Translations under genes and position numbers: made by a program
The notes under the pieces: model-generated
What the model saw: only the letters and a program-made list of their open reading frames with translations
Databases searched by the model: none
Told to the model about the DNA's origin: nothing
NCBI GenBank assembly: GCA_031372705.1
Contig: JANMLV010000086.1
Coordinates: forward strand, 1 to 25,118
DNA length: 25,118 bases
Direction of reading: 5' to 3'
From: UBA7236 sp031372705
Lineage (GTDB): Bacteria > Bacteroidota > Bacteroidia > Chitinophagales > BACL12
Part shown: in pieces, positions 7,475-15,523 of the stretch
Layout of the letters: each line of letters begins with the position of its first letter
Position numbering within the stretch: the first letter of the stretch is position 1

Positions 7475-8224
7475 ATGCGTAGCCAATTATACCAAAAAAT
7501 AGCAGCAGATCACAGCCAAGGACTGAAAAAGTTCGCGGTTTTAATCGACCCTGATGAGGTGGATGCTAAGGCGTTGAATCAGTTGGTTGAATTGGGTAAT
7601 GCCAATCATGTTGACTACTTTTTTGTGGGTGGAAGCTTGGTTACGGGCGATTTTATGGATACTACCATTAAAACCCTGAAACAAAACACCAATATTCCGG
7701 TGGTTATATTTCCGGGTAGCATTCAGCAGGTTAACCCTAACGCGGATGCGCTTTTGTTTTTATCGCTGATTAGTGGCAGAAACCCTGAATTTTTAATTGG
7801 CAGTCAGGTTTTGGCGGCTCCGTATGTTAAAAAATCGGGTATTGAATCCATTTCAACGGGCTACATTCTTATTGACGGTGGCGCGCCAACAACAGTGAGC
7901 TATATTTCAAACACTAGTCCGATTCCATCCGATAAGCCTGAAATTGCAGCCTGCACGGCTATGGCAGGTGAATTATTGGGCATGAAACTTATTTATATGG
8001 ACGCCGGCAGTGGCGCCAGGAGAGCTATTCCGGCCGATGTTATTGCTGCAGTGCATAAGCATACCGAATTGCCTATAATTGTTGGCGGTGGCATTAAAAC
8101 GCCTGAAAAAGCACTGGAAAACTGCAACGCCGGTGCCGATATTATTGTTGTGGGTAATGCGATTGAAAAGGACCATTCTTTAATTAAAGAAATCGCCTTT
8201 GCTATTCATTCCGTTACTGTTTAA
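7475..8224 (+). CDS. Geranylgeranylglyceryl / heptaprenylglyceryl phosphate synthase family protein
   Basis: This 249-residue TIM-barrel enzyme of the GGGPS/PcrB family joins a polyprenyl diphosphate to sn-glycerol-1-phosphate with an ether bond. The family's motifs are in order: FAVLIDPDE with D25 (Mg site), VGGSLVTGD, IFPGSIQQVNPNADALLFLSLISGRNPEFLIG, the YILIDGG strand, YMDAGSGA, and the phosphate-binding IVGGGIKTPEKA and GADIIVVGNAI. Bacteroidota members belong to the archaeal-like group and several make geranylgeranylglyceryl phosphate. The downstream product is unresolved. I chose ATG 7475 over TTG 7457 because the latter overlaps a promoter box. rsgA follows after 85 bases. Confidence 0.9.
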   Translation: MRSQLYQKIAADHSQGLKKFAVLIDPDEVDAKALNQLVELGNANHVDYFFVGGSLVTGDFMDTTIKTLKQNTNIPVVIFPGSIQQVNPNADALLFLSLISGRNPEFLIGSQVLAAPYVKKSGIESISTGYILIDGGAPTTVSYISNTSPIPSDKPEIAACTAMAGELLGMKLIYMDAGSGARRAIPADVIAAVHKHTELPIIVGGGIKTPEKALENCNAGADIIVVGNAIEKDHSLIKEIAFAIHSVTV

Positions 8225-8309
8225 TACATTTTGATTGCTGATTACATTGTTATTTTTTTTGATTAACCTAATTGCTACGGGTTTAATAAGATAGTTATAT
8301 TTTTACACC

Positions 8310-9233
8310 ATGCGTGGAACTGTTGTTCAAAGTACCGGAAATTTTTATGATGTGTTGATGGCTGACGACAGCATAATTGTTTGTCGTTTAAAAGGAAAAT
8401 TTCGTTTGGAAAATAAAAAACAAACGAACCCGATTGCTGTAGGCGATTTTGTAATGATTGAAAAAGATGAACAAAATAATTACAGCATTTATGAAATTTT
8501 ACCGCGCAATAATTATATAGTAAGAAGCGACATTCATAAAAAAGAATATAAACATGTTATTGCATCGAATGTTGACCAAGCCGTAGTTATTGCATCGTTG
8601 CGACAACCACGCACTGCATTTGGATTTATTGACAGGGTATTGCTAACCAGCGAAGTATATGGTATTCCGGCTAAAGTAATTTTTAATAAACACGATTTAT
8701 ATAAAGAAAAAGATGATGCTTTATTGCAAGAATTAATATTTAGTTATAATGACGCGGGGTATGAAAGTTTTTCAACTTCTGTTTTAAACAAAGAAAACTT
8801 GGAGCAACTGCATGCAGTTTTTGAAAACAAAACTACTTTAATTATTGGCTTGTCGGGCGTTGGAAAATCATCACTGGTGAATAGTATTTTTCCGCATTTA
8901 AATTTAAAAATTGGCGCAATTTCAGCATATTCTGAAAAGGGATTACACACAACTACTTTTGCACACATGTATCGCATTAATGAACATTCATTTATTATAG
9001 ATACTCCCGGCATAAAAGAATTTGGATTGGTTGACATTGATGCTTATGAAGTTGGACACTATTTTCCTGAAATAAGAAAAGAAATGCATAATTGTAAGTT
9101 CAACGATTGTGTGCATATTAACGAAGCCGGTTGTGCAATCAAACAATTATTGGAAGAAGGCAAGTTTTCGCCAACCCGATACACCAGTTATATTACTTTT
9201 TTTGAAGAAATTAAAGCAGCTAAAAAGTGGTGA
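8310..9233 (+). CDS. rsgA: Ribosome small-subunit-dependent GTPase A
   Basis: This circularly permuted GTPase acts in late 30S subunit maturation. The 307 residues hold an N-terminal OB fold (about 1-70), then the G domain in permuted order. G4 N126-K-H-D129 comes first, then the G1 P-loop G180-LSGVGKSS, then G3 D231-T-P-G. The C-terminal zinc finger is C262-x4-C267-x-H269-x5-C275, the exact RsgA spacing. Full length. The dtd gene begins one base after the stop, so the two are coupled. Confidence 0.96.
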   Translation: MRGTVVQSTGNFYDVLMADDSIIVCRLKGKFRLENKKQTNPIAVGDFVMIEKDEQNNYSIYEILPRNNYIVRSDIHKKEYKHVIASNVDQAVVIASLRQPRTAFGFIDRVLLTSEVYGIPAKVIFNKHDLYKEKDDALLQELIFSYNDAGYESFSTSVLNKENLEQLHAVFENKTTLIIGLSGVGKSSLVNSIFPHLNLKIGAISAYSEKGLHTTTFAHMYRINEHSFIIDTPGIKEFGLVDIDAYEVGHYFPEIRKEMHNCKFNDCVHINEAGCAIKQLLEEGKFSPTRYTSYITFFEEIKAAKKW

Positions 9234-9234
9234 T

Positions 9235-9687
9235 ATGAGAGTGGTTATACAACGTGTTTCAAGCGCAAGTGTGCAAATAGAAAACAAAATACATGCACAT
9301 ATTGGTACGGGTTTACTTGTTTTATTGGGTATTGAAGCCGATGACACTGCTGAAGATATTACCTGGTTAACACAAAAAATTGCTCAGTTGCGCATTTTTG
9401 AAGATGAACAGGGATTAATGAATATTAGTGTGCAAGATATTGCCGGAGAAATATTAGTGGTAAGTCAATTTACCCTGTTTGCTTCCACTAAAAAAGGCAA
9501 TCGACCTTCATTTATTCGCAGTGCTAAACCGGATTATGCCATACCGTTGTATGAACAATTTGTGGCAACACTTGCCCAATTAATTGAAAAGCCTGTTGCC
9601 ACGGGCGTTTTTGGTGCAGATATGCAGGTGAGTTTAATAAATAATGGTCCGGTTACAATTACTATAGACAGTAAGGCTCGAGAATAA
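9235..9687 (+). CDS. dtd: D-aminoacyl-tRNA deacylase
   Basis: This 150-residue cytoplasmic proofreading enzyme hydrolyses D-aminoacyl-tRNA and mischarged Gly-tRNA(Ala). It opens with MRVVIQRVSSASV and carries the two family signatures that make up the chiral pocket: S77-Q-F-T-L81 and N137-G-P-V-T141. The frame is open further upstream to 9109, but that part lies inside rsgA. The ATG at 9235 gives the conserved family N-terminus and normal length. It is separated from rsgA by one base. Confidence 0.95.
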   Translation: MRVVIQRVSSASVQIENKIHAHIGTGLLVLLGIEADDTAEDITWLTQKIAQLRIFEDEQGLMNISVQDIAGEILVVSQFTLFASTKKGNRPSFIRSAKPDYAIPLYEQFVATLAQLIEKPVATGVFGADMQVSLINNGPVTITIDSKARE

Positions 9688-9700
9688 TGTTTATATTTTT

Positions 9701-9708
9701 TAATTTTG
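9701..9708 (+). promoter_or_regulatory. -7 promoter box before the membrane-protein gene
   Basis: TAATTTTG exactly matches TAnnTTTG and ends 7 bases before the TTG start at 9716. A transcript from here would have almost no leader. No clear -33 element. Confidence 0.4.
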
Positions 9709-9715
9709 CGTCACG

Positions 9716-10324
9716 TTGAAAAAGTTTTTCTCTAAATATTTTGAATATCTACTAATAGGAAACACCATATTAATGGTTTTTCTTAAACCCAATTTGCCTA
9801 CTTATGGCGAAAGAATGAGTATGATATTATTTGGAACGCTTTCCTTTTATTACTTGGCTTCGGGCATATTGGTGTTTTTAGATAAAGCCAGAATTGGCAG
9901 AATAATGCGATTAATTTATTTATTTGGGTTATGGTCGGTTTCGTTAACGGTTATGGCAGTAATGGCTCGCACTTTGCTGCTGCAAATGGATAAACAACTG
10001 TTAGTAATATCGATATCGGCTAGCATTGGTTTAATGGCTTATTTATTTTTATACTACCGCAAACTGGAGGCCGATGATAAAAGCACCTTGCTTATTTGGA
10101 TACAACCATTGTTTGTGCGCTCAATACTTGCACTTTGCATTTCAATTGGATTTTTAGTGAGCAGTAATTACGGGATTTATCAATTATTTGGCACGCATAA
10201 AAACGATGCACGTTATATTCAAAAAGCGGTAAATGCTTATGAAAATCCGGAAGACACTGCTATAGTAAATGAATACCATAGGTATGATGAGCAAATAAAA
10301 GGTATTCGAGAAATATCTGAATAA
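9716..10324 (+). CDS. Unknown multi-pass membrane protein
   Basis: I do not recognise this 202-residue protein. It has about five hydrophobic segments, roughly at residues 10-25, 36-55, 62-85, 92-112 and 130-152. A charged stretch (YYRKLEADDKS) separates the fourth and fifth. The C-terminus is soluble and polar, with ARYIQKAVNAYENPEDTAIVNEYHRYDEQIKG. The first codon appears to be TTG at 9716, since no ATG sits near the start of the hydrophobic N-terminus. An exact -7 box lies 8 bases upstream, so it may have its own promoter despite following dtd by 28 bases. Function unknown. Confidence 0.65.
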   Translation: MKKFFSKYFEYLLIGNTILMVFLKPNLPTYGERMSMILFGTLSFYYLASGILVFLDKARIGRIMRLIYLFGLWSVSLTVMAVMARTLLLQMDKQLLVISISASIGLMAYLFLYYRKLEADDKSTLLIWIQPLFVRSILALCISIGFLVSSNYGIYQLFGTHKNDARYIQKAVNAYENPEDTAIVNEYHRYDEQIKGIREISE

Positions 10325-10405
10325 AGCATGGCGAAATTCTTTTAAAACTGGACGTGTTTAGCAGGTAATTTTAATTTTATAGTGTAGAAAAATAATGTTT
10401 AAGGT

Positions 10406-10541
10406 AGCCACGAAGTCTCGAAGTGGCCCAAAGTAACACGAAGAAATTATCGGAAAATAAAAAATTTTACATGAAGGTTTAATCCATTTTATTACATCTT
10501 CCCTTAGCGAAACTTCGAGCCGTTTCCCGTCTTCGTGGCCC
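10406..10541. repeat. Two-armed inverted repeat element, copy B
   Basis: Arms lie at 10406-10444 and 10498-10541. The left arm shares long runs with the minus-strand reading of 100-139, for example cgaagtggcccaaagtaaca. The right arm, on the minus strand, matches 18851-18891 (gctcgaagtttcgc). The element is thus in opposite orientation to copies A and C. It lies between the 3' end of the membrane-protein gene and the decayed end of a minus-strand pseudogene. Confidence 0.75.
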
Positions 10542-10584
10542 ACTGAACAATTTCCCTTTTTGCAAAAAGTCATTATTCAAATGC

Positions 10585-10827
10585 TGAATGACCAACAAGG
10601 TTTATACATAAAAGGCTAAACGACGAATTAAAAATGTTAAATCATCAACGAACTTGCCATCTATATCAAATGTAAACTGCTCAGCGGGTAAATCTAATAT
10701 GATATAAGGGTCTATTTCAAAATATAGAACCTGTGTAACTGCAAAATTTCACAATAGTTAAAACGAAACTGACAAGCCGATGTATGCTGATAGTTTTTTT
10801 TCCATTTTTTCGTTTTCATAATTTAAT
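10585..10827 (-). pseudogene. Decayed tandem copy of the neighbouring T9SS cargo gene (N-terminal part)
   Basis: On the minus strand an ATG at 10819 opens MKTKKWKK, the same start as the intact neighbour (MKTKKWQL). The frame breaks within 35 codons, but a shifted frame continues as VLYFEIDPYIILDLPAEQF, parallel to VVYVDIDPDTILDIPGEQF in the neighbour, then FDIDGKFVDDLTF against LDIDDNGVNDLTL. Homology reaches about 80 codons and stops before repeat B. Even the bases before the ATG (aaatttattaaattatg) copy the junction before the intact gene, so this arose by tandem duplication. Confidence 0.85.
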
Positions 10828-10831
10828 AAAT

Positions 10832-11737
10832 TTAATTCAAAACAACCTTCCTTGTAATATCTATCTCCTCATTCTTTAACTTTACCAAATAAACGCCATT
10901 CGTAAAATTATCCATGGGGATGGAAATACTTGTTGAAGCGGCGATTGTTTCGTAAACCGTTGCCCCTGATAAATTAAAAATGGTAATTGTTGTATTGCTT
11001 ACCATACCGGTTATTTGAATCGTAGTTCCAAAAGCATAAATTTGAGGCATATTTTCAATTGGGTTTTGCTCAATTGAAACATAATGAGTTGTATCTCCTG
11101 CTAATATAGCATTGTCCGGCGTTAGCTCATACGCATAATCTTTTATTATTAATGTGCGGCCGGTGTCAATTACATCACAGCGAATCCAGCCGTAATGGTT
11201 GTTACCGTCATCATCTAATAGTTTGAAACCTAAATATTTATCGATAGATTCAAGTATATCAAAGTTATACCATTCACAATTATTGCAAGTCTTTAAACCA
11301 GCCCCTAAATAAAAAATAGTTCTTAAGGCTAATACATGGATATCAGCATTATAAAATTGGAGTTCATTATCAATTAAATTAAAACCGTCTAGAGCAAATG
11401 GATAATACGTATATGCTTCATAATACCAATCATAATGTTTTAATCCTGCGATAAATAATGAATTATTTACATTGTTCAAAATTAAATCTTGTCTCAACCA
11501 ATATGACCACCAAGGTGTATACATAAAAAAGCTAAACGATGAATTAAACAATGTTAAGTCATTAACGCCATTATCATCTATATCTAAAGTAAATTGCTCA
11601 CCGGGTATATCTAAAATAGTATCCGGGTCAATATCAACATAAACAACCTGTGCAGATGCACCATTGCCCATTAACAAAAACGAAGCAGACAAGCTTGTGT
11701 ACCCTGCCAATTTCAGTTGCCATTTTTTCGTTTTCAT
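10832..11737 (-). CDS. T9SS type A sorting-domain protein, unknown surface/secreted role
   Basis: This predicted T9SS cargo protein has 301 residues. It has an N-terminal signal peptide ending in ASAQ (about residues 1-29), then VVYVDIDPDTILDIPGEQF and an Asp-rich 'DIDDNGVNDLTL' loop that resembles a calcium-binding turn. The aromatic mid-region (FMYTPWWSYW) is followed by HYGWIRCDV and IIKDYAYE, a strand pair common in Bacteroidota secreted proteins. The last 75 residues form a T9SS C-terminal domain ending TRKVVLN. The start ATG overlaps the stop of the large upstream gene by 4 bases (ATGA), so they are co-translated. A decayed copy follows it. Function is unknown. Confidence 0.8.
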   Translation of the reverse strand: MKTKKWQLKLAGYTSLSASFLLMGNGASAQVVYVDIDPDTILDIPGEQFTLDIDDNGVNDLTLFNSSFSFFMYTPWWSYWLRQDLILNNVNNSLFIAGLKHYDWYYEAYTYYPFALDGFNLIDNELQFYNADIHVLALRTIFYLGAGLKTCNNCEWYNFDILESIDKYLGFKLLDDDGNNHYGWIRCDVIDTGRTLIIKDYAYELTPDNAILAGDTTHYVSIEQNPIENMPQIYAFGTTIQITGMVSNTTITIFNLSGATVYETIAASTSISIPMDNFTNGVYLVKLKNEEIDITRKVVLN

Positions 11738-14343
11738 AACTTGATAAATTTACAAATTGAAATAACTTTTTCAGCATCAATAATTCGGCATTGGTATGCC
11801 CCTGCCGGTAAAGCTTGAACATTTAATTGTTGTGCTACTGTTGCATTTTGTGTAGCAACAACACGTCCGTCTGTGCCAATAATTTCTATTGTATAATTTG
11901 TTTCGTCCACCGGGTTGGTGGTATTAAAAATTGCGATTGAAGCTGCAGTTGGATTCGGGTATAACACAAAATTGCTATTTTGATTGCCTGTTACAGATAA
12001 CCTTGCTTCATTATACACCGGAGCTATTGGCACTTTAATATAACCACACGAATAAGCAGGAACAGAAATACATCCATTTACTACATAGTCGCCTGTACAA
12101 TTCGGACTGTTTGGCAAGGCAAATATTTGGTCAATTTCTATTAATGGGTCAGGATTCTCCGTTTCATAGCAAATATTAATTATGCCGTTTCCGGGGATAG
12201 CCAAATTATCATTGTAATTATAGAACTTGCTTTTTCCTGAAGTGGAATAGGGTTTACTTGCTTTTATACAATAAATGGTAGCATTCCCAAATGCCACATC
12301 GTCTGCATCTAATAAGTTAACTAACAAGGTGGGATAAATTTTAAAATCTTGTTCCACTCCGGTTACATTGCTATAATAAATATACAAATTTTGTTTTAAT
12401 TGATCAATAAATACAGTTGGAGCAACATTGGGTGAAGACGCGCCCATTGCAAAATTAGTAGGCAAATAACGCAACGATTGTTTAGTAATTTGACTGAACA
12501 TTTCAGCAATAAACATGGTAGTGCGTTTTACATAATAATTTCGAAAGTCGTTGGGGTATAAATCTATATCCAGATTATAAGGCGCTATATTTTTTCCTAA
12601 TAAAACCCTTTCTTCACTATTGGCAGGGGTTAACATAAACTCCCAAACACCGCCTGAAAAACTATGAAATGTAGCATTAGTTACAAATCCTTGACGATAG
12701 CCATTCCTAAAACCTAATTTCATATATCGAAGCCACCATTCTTGAATCAATACTCCATTCATAAAATTGTTGCACATAATCATTGCCATATTTTGATCTG
12801 CCTCGTTATAAGAGGGACGTTTCGTTTTTAGATTCCATTCTGTAGGCCAAAGCTCCTTTCCCCCTGCAGAAACAGGTATGTCGAAATGAAAGGTTGCATT
12901 ATAGGCATCATAAGATTCATTAAATCCATTTTTTGCAAAATCTTTAATTTCTGTTCTTAGATCTACAAAGGCGTCGTACAAGCGTGGGTCAAACGAGTCG
13001 AACCACCATGCATCATAATAAGGCGTTGCATCAACGTCGCTGCAAATTAAATTGGCATCAATTCCATCGTGCGTATCATCTCCTAGTAAAATACCTTCGT
13101 ATTGATTAGTTTCAAAGTAACTATGTATTATAACAGCATCAAACATTTTTTGATCCGGATAATCCGGCACCGGTTCCGAAAACTTATTGTATAGCGCCAG
13201 GTTCCAATCTTCATCATCTTCGTTACAAGTTGCCTCTAACATGCGCAATGGGTGTTCAGAATTAGCCGCATGGCCTCTTCCAACTAATCCAATTTTTACA
13301 TTTAGAAAGTTCTCGCCCCTAAACGCACCAATAAAATCATGGTGGTCTTTCATATATACATAATTGAGGTCTTCCAATTGAAAAACATTTTCATAACCAA
13401 GTATATTATTACCTGTAATATACCAATAATATTGATTAAAAGTGCCCATCCCTAAAGCATTGCAATGAAATTTATCGTAACATTCGTTGCCCATTTCAAT
13501 GCCGGTTACATTAATATTTTCACTTAATAAATAATCTACAACAGCTCGATTTTGTTCAGCTGTTTCGCTTACAATATTTAATACAACTATCACTTTAGGA
13601 TTATACAAGGGAAATACACCTTTCATATAATTAATTAATGCAATAAACTGGTCTAGATATGAGCCTAGTTCGTTTTGTTGGCTTAGGTATCTGGCTCTAG
13701 AAGCGAGGTAAGAATCAATAAATTCCCCATCGATCCATTCTTCTAATTCAGGTTCAATTAAACTAAACATCTGTGCTTCATCAGGATAATCCATCACACC
13801 ATTTGTCCTATCAAAATATCTTGCAATTTCAAAAATATCGTACCCCAAACCTAGAATCGGGTCTAATACCTCATCGTCATCAGCATCTTTATACGGTAGT
13901 AGGTGGCTAAACATAACCGGCGCGCCAGAGGGAATTCTAATTACTTGAGGCTGTAGCTCAGCAAGCCATTGCCATTGCTCCGCTGATGATATATCGTCAG
14001 GTAAATTATATGTGCTGAACATATCTGCTAAATTAAAACCAAATATACTTTTTGTAATATTTTTAGGGTATTGTCCGGGTGTAATATGTATTAATGAACT
14101 CGAGATATCTTCAGGTGGTGTTGGCATTGCAAAAGCTGCATGCATGTCATCGGGAAAATACCCCTCCATTGAAACAGTTGTGTCTTCGCCCGGAAAAACA
14201 TATCCAGTGTCTTCGCCGTACAGCCAAATAATGTCTTTCCCATCGGTGTAATAACTAGAGTCATCGTAAATAGCAAAATCATCATAGAACTGTGCTTTGC
14301 AGGGTAAATTAGAAAAGGTTAATAAAACTACCCCCCCCAGCAA
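11734..14343 (-). CDS. Large T9SS-exported candidate glycosidase (clan GH-A-like); signal peptide split by G8 tract
   Basis: The 869-codon frame encodes a secreted protein with a T9SS sorting domain in its last 75 residues (LYPNPTAAS to KFIKL). The middle resembles a clan GH-A (beta/alpha)8 glycosidase. 'VTGIEMGNE' places N286-E287 where the acid/base Glu sits after strand 4, and 'ELWPTEWN' puts E502 as candidate nucleophile after strand 7. VIRIPSG near residue 135 fits strand 1 or 2. This is motif reasoning; substrate and GH family are not assigned. The frame has no good start: TTG at 14343 gives only half a signal peptide. The missing half (from ATG 14395) is in another frame, separated by eight G. 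The 301-residue gene follows with a 4-base overlap. Confidence 0.75.
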   Translation of the reverse strand: MLGGVVLLTFSNLPCKAQFYDDFAIYDDSSYYTDGKDIIWLYGEDTGYVFPGEDTTVSMEGYFPDDMHAAFAMPTPPEDISSSLIHITPGQYPKNITKSIFGFNLADMFSTYNLPDDISSAEQWQWLAELQPQVIRIPSGAPVMFSHLLPYKDADDDEVLDPILGLGYDIFEIARYFDRTNGVMDYPDEAQMFSLIEPELEEWIDGEFIDSYLASRARYLSQQNELGSYLDQFIALINYMKGVFPLYNPKVIVVLNIVSETAEQNRAVVDYLLSENINVTGIEMGNECYDKFHCNALGMGTFNQYYWYITGNNILGYENVFQLEDLNYVYMKDHHDFIGAFRGENFLNVKIGLVGRGHAANSEHPLRMLEATCNEDDEDWNLALYNKFSEPVPDYPDQKMFDAVIIHSYFETNQYEGILLGDDTHDGIDANLICSDVDATPYYDAWWFDSFDPRLYDAFVDLRTEIKDFAKNGFNESYDAYNATFHFDIPVSAGGKELWPTEWNLKTKRPSYNEADQNMAMIMCNNFMNGVLIQEWWLRYMKLGFRNGYRQGFVTNATFHSFSGGVWEFMLTPANSEERVLLGKNIAPYNLDIDLYPNDFRNYYVKRTTMFIAEMFSQITKQSLRYLPTNFAMGASSPNVAPTVFIDQLKQNLYIYYSNVTGVEQDFKIYPTLLVNLLDADDVAFGNATIYCIKASKPYSTSGKSKFYNYNDNLAIPGNGIINICYETENPDPLIEIDQIFALPNSPNCTGDYVVNGCISVPAYSCGYIKVPIAPVYNEARLSVTGNQNSNFVLYPNPTAASIAIFNTTNPVDETNYTIEIIGTDGRVVATQNATVAQQLNVQALPAGAYQCRIIDAEKVISICKFIKL

Positions 14344-14395
14344 TAATCATGCTAGTTAGCAGTTTTGGTGCAATAAATGTGCAATTGATTTTCAT
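14331..14395 (-). other. Out-of-frame signal-peptide leader and G8 homopolymer
   Basis: ATG 14395 opens MKINCTFIAPKLLTSMIIAGG and, with eight G (14338-14331), runs to a stop after 28 codons. With seven G the same ATG joins the 869-codon frame. It then yields a complete signal peptide with lysines 2 and 11, a hydrophobic core and a CKA|QF cleavage site. Either the tract is phase-variable, the gene is freshly broken, or the base count is a sequencing error. Confidence 0.75.
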
Positions 14396-14527
14396 AAAAT
14401 TATGTTTTAGTGAATGTGTAATAAAACTACTAGTAATTATTGAAAAATCAAAATATATCTATTGCATTGTTAATTATTATTTTACACGTCACCTTTTTTT
14501 ATCACACACAAGTGTCTAAATTTTATC
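14396..14527. other. AT-rich intergenic stretch upstream of the glycosidase gene
   Basis: This stretch should hold the minus-strand promoter of the two T9SS cargo genes. I find no exact TAnnTTTG box on that strand. It has no open frame, and no hairpin followed by a U tract is apparent. Confidence 0.4.
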
Positions 14528-14717
14528 ATTGAACAAAAATGCCAAAATTGAACAAAATTTAAGATAGATTCTGAAGATAAAATCCTTTCTTCGATTGCTA
14601 TAAAAAATTGAATTTAGAAATTGCAATAATTACTATCCAATTCAACTTTACCACCGAACCAAAATTTTTTTCACCCGATAGCTATCTGGTTTGCTCAATC
14701 TTGATTAATGGCTGTTT
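14528..14717. repeat. Roughly 180-bp MITE-like element, copy 2
   Basis: Same orientation and word order as 7055-7229: attgaacaaaa(a)tgccaaaattga, 'ctttcttcgat', 'gaaattgcaataatt', 'tgctcaatcttg' and 'aatggctgttt'. Relative to copy 1, the right arm carries a small replacement that forms a near-perfect palindrome (acccgatagctatctggt, about 14673-14691). No coding capacity. It sits between the glycosidase leader and the dipeptidase gene. Confidence 0.8.
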
Positions 14718-14800
14718 AAATTTAATCTAACAATATGTACATGAGTGCTAAAATTAGCAGCTTCCTTCTATTGATGGCAGAGATTTAATACTTTTACCAC

Positions 14801-15523
14801 ATGAAACGATTCGGTTTTGCTTTATTCCTGCTAATGTTATTTTGCCATTGCAAACCAAAGCAATCAAATGAATCGATACCAAACAGCACGCCTTCAGCAA
14901 CATTGACAATTGACTCCACACTTGAAAAAAAATTAATTGAAGCCGGCCTCGTAAATGTAAAAACCGTTATTCCTGCTGTATTTGTTGACCTAAAATATTC
15001 CACCACCGACAACTTTTTAAAAGCTGATGTTTATGGCGATTTAACCAATGCCTATTTGCAGAAGGATGTTGCCGGGAAACTAAAAGTAGCTTACGAATTA
15101 TTACAACAACAGCACCCCGACCTCATATTTATTATTTATGATGCAGCTAGGCCGTTGAGTATACAATATAAAATGTGGGAAATATTAGATTTACCCATTG
15201 CACAAAAATCAAAATATTTATCAAATCCCGATAAAGGTAGTATTCATAATTACGGTGCTGCAATTGACATGTCGCTTGCGACAAAAAATGGAGAGGCATT
15301 GGATATGGGCACACCTTTCGATTTTTTTGGAGAAGAAGCCGAGCCTCAGTTAGAATATAAAATGTTAGCAGAAGGAAAGCTCACCTTGGAGCAAATTAAT
15401 AATCGAAAAATATTGAGAAGTGTAATGCAGCAAGCCGGGTTTCGTCAATTACCCGCCGAATGGTGGCATTATAATGCATGCTCCAGAGAAGCTGCAAAAA
15501 CAATTTACAAGGTTATTGAATAA
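14801..15523 (+). CDS. D-alanyl-D-alanine dipeptidase lipoprotein (VanX/DdpX, M15D)
   Basis: This 240-residue zinc dipeptidase cleaves D-Ala-D-Ala. Its VanX-type residues are all present at the right spacing: R117 in YDAARPLS, zinc ligands H149 and D156 in S-I-H-NYGAAID, catalytic E220 and zinc ligand H223 in EWWH. The N-terminus MKRFGFALFLLMLFCHCKP is a lipoprotein-like signal, with a Cys at 15 or 17 as acylation site. It therefore probably acts in the periplasm on muropeptide-derived dipeptide and not as a cytoplasmic resistance VanX. No vanH, vanA or regulator genes are adjacent. A TACTTTTA near -7 box lies just upstream (14789-14796). Its stop abuts the stop of the convergent DUF5723 gene. 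Confidence 0.92.
   Translation: MKRFGFALFLLMLFCHCKPKQSNESIPNSTPSATLTIDSTLEKKLIEAGLVNVKTVIPAVFVDLKYSTTDNFLKADVYGDLTNAYLQKDVAGKLKVAYELLQQQHPDLIFIIYDAARPLSIQYKMWEILDLPIAQKSKYLSNPDKGSIHNYGAAIDMSLATKNGEALDMGTPFDFFGEEAEPQLEYKMLAEGKLTLEQINNRKILRSVMQQAGFRQLPAEWWHYNACSREAAKTIYKVIE

Noticed and set aside
9109..9234. N-terminal extension of Dtd
   Set aside because: The extra residues are an alternative frame of rsgA; the true Dtd N-terminus MRVVIQRV is at 9235.
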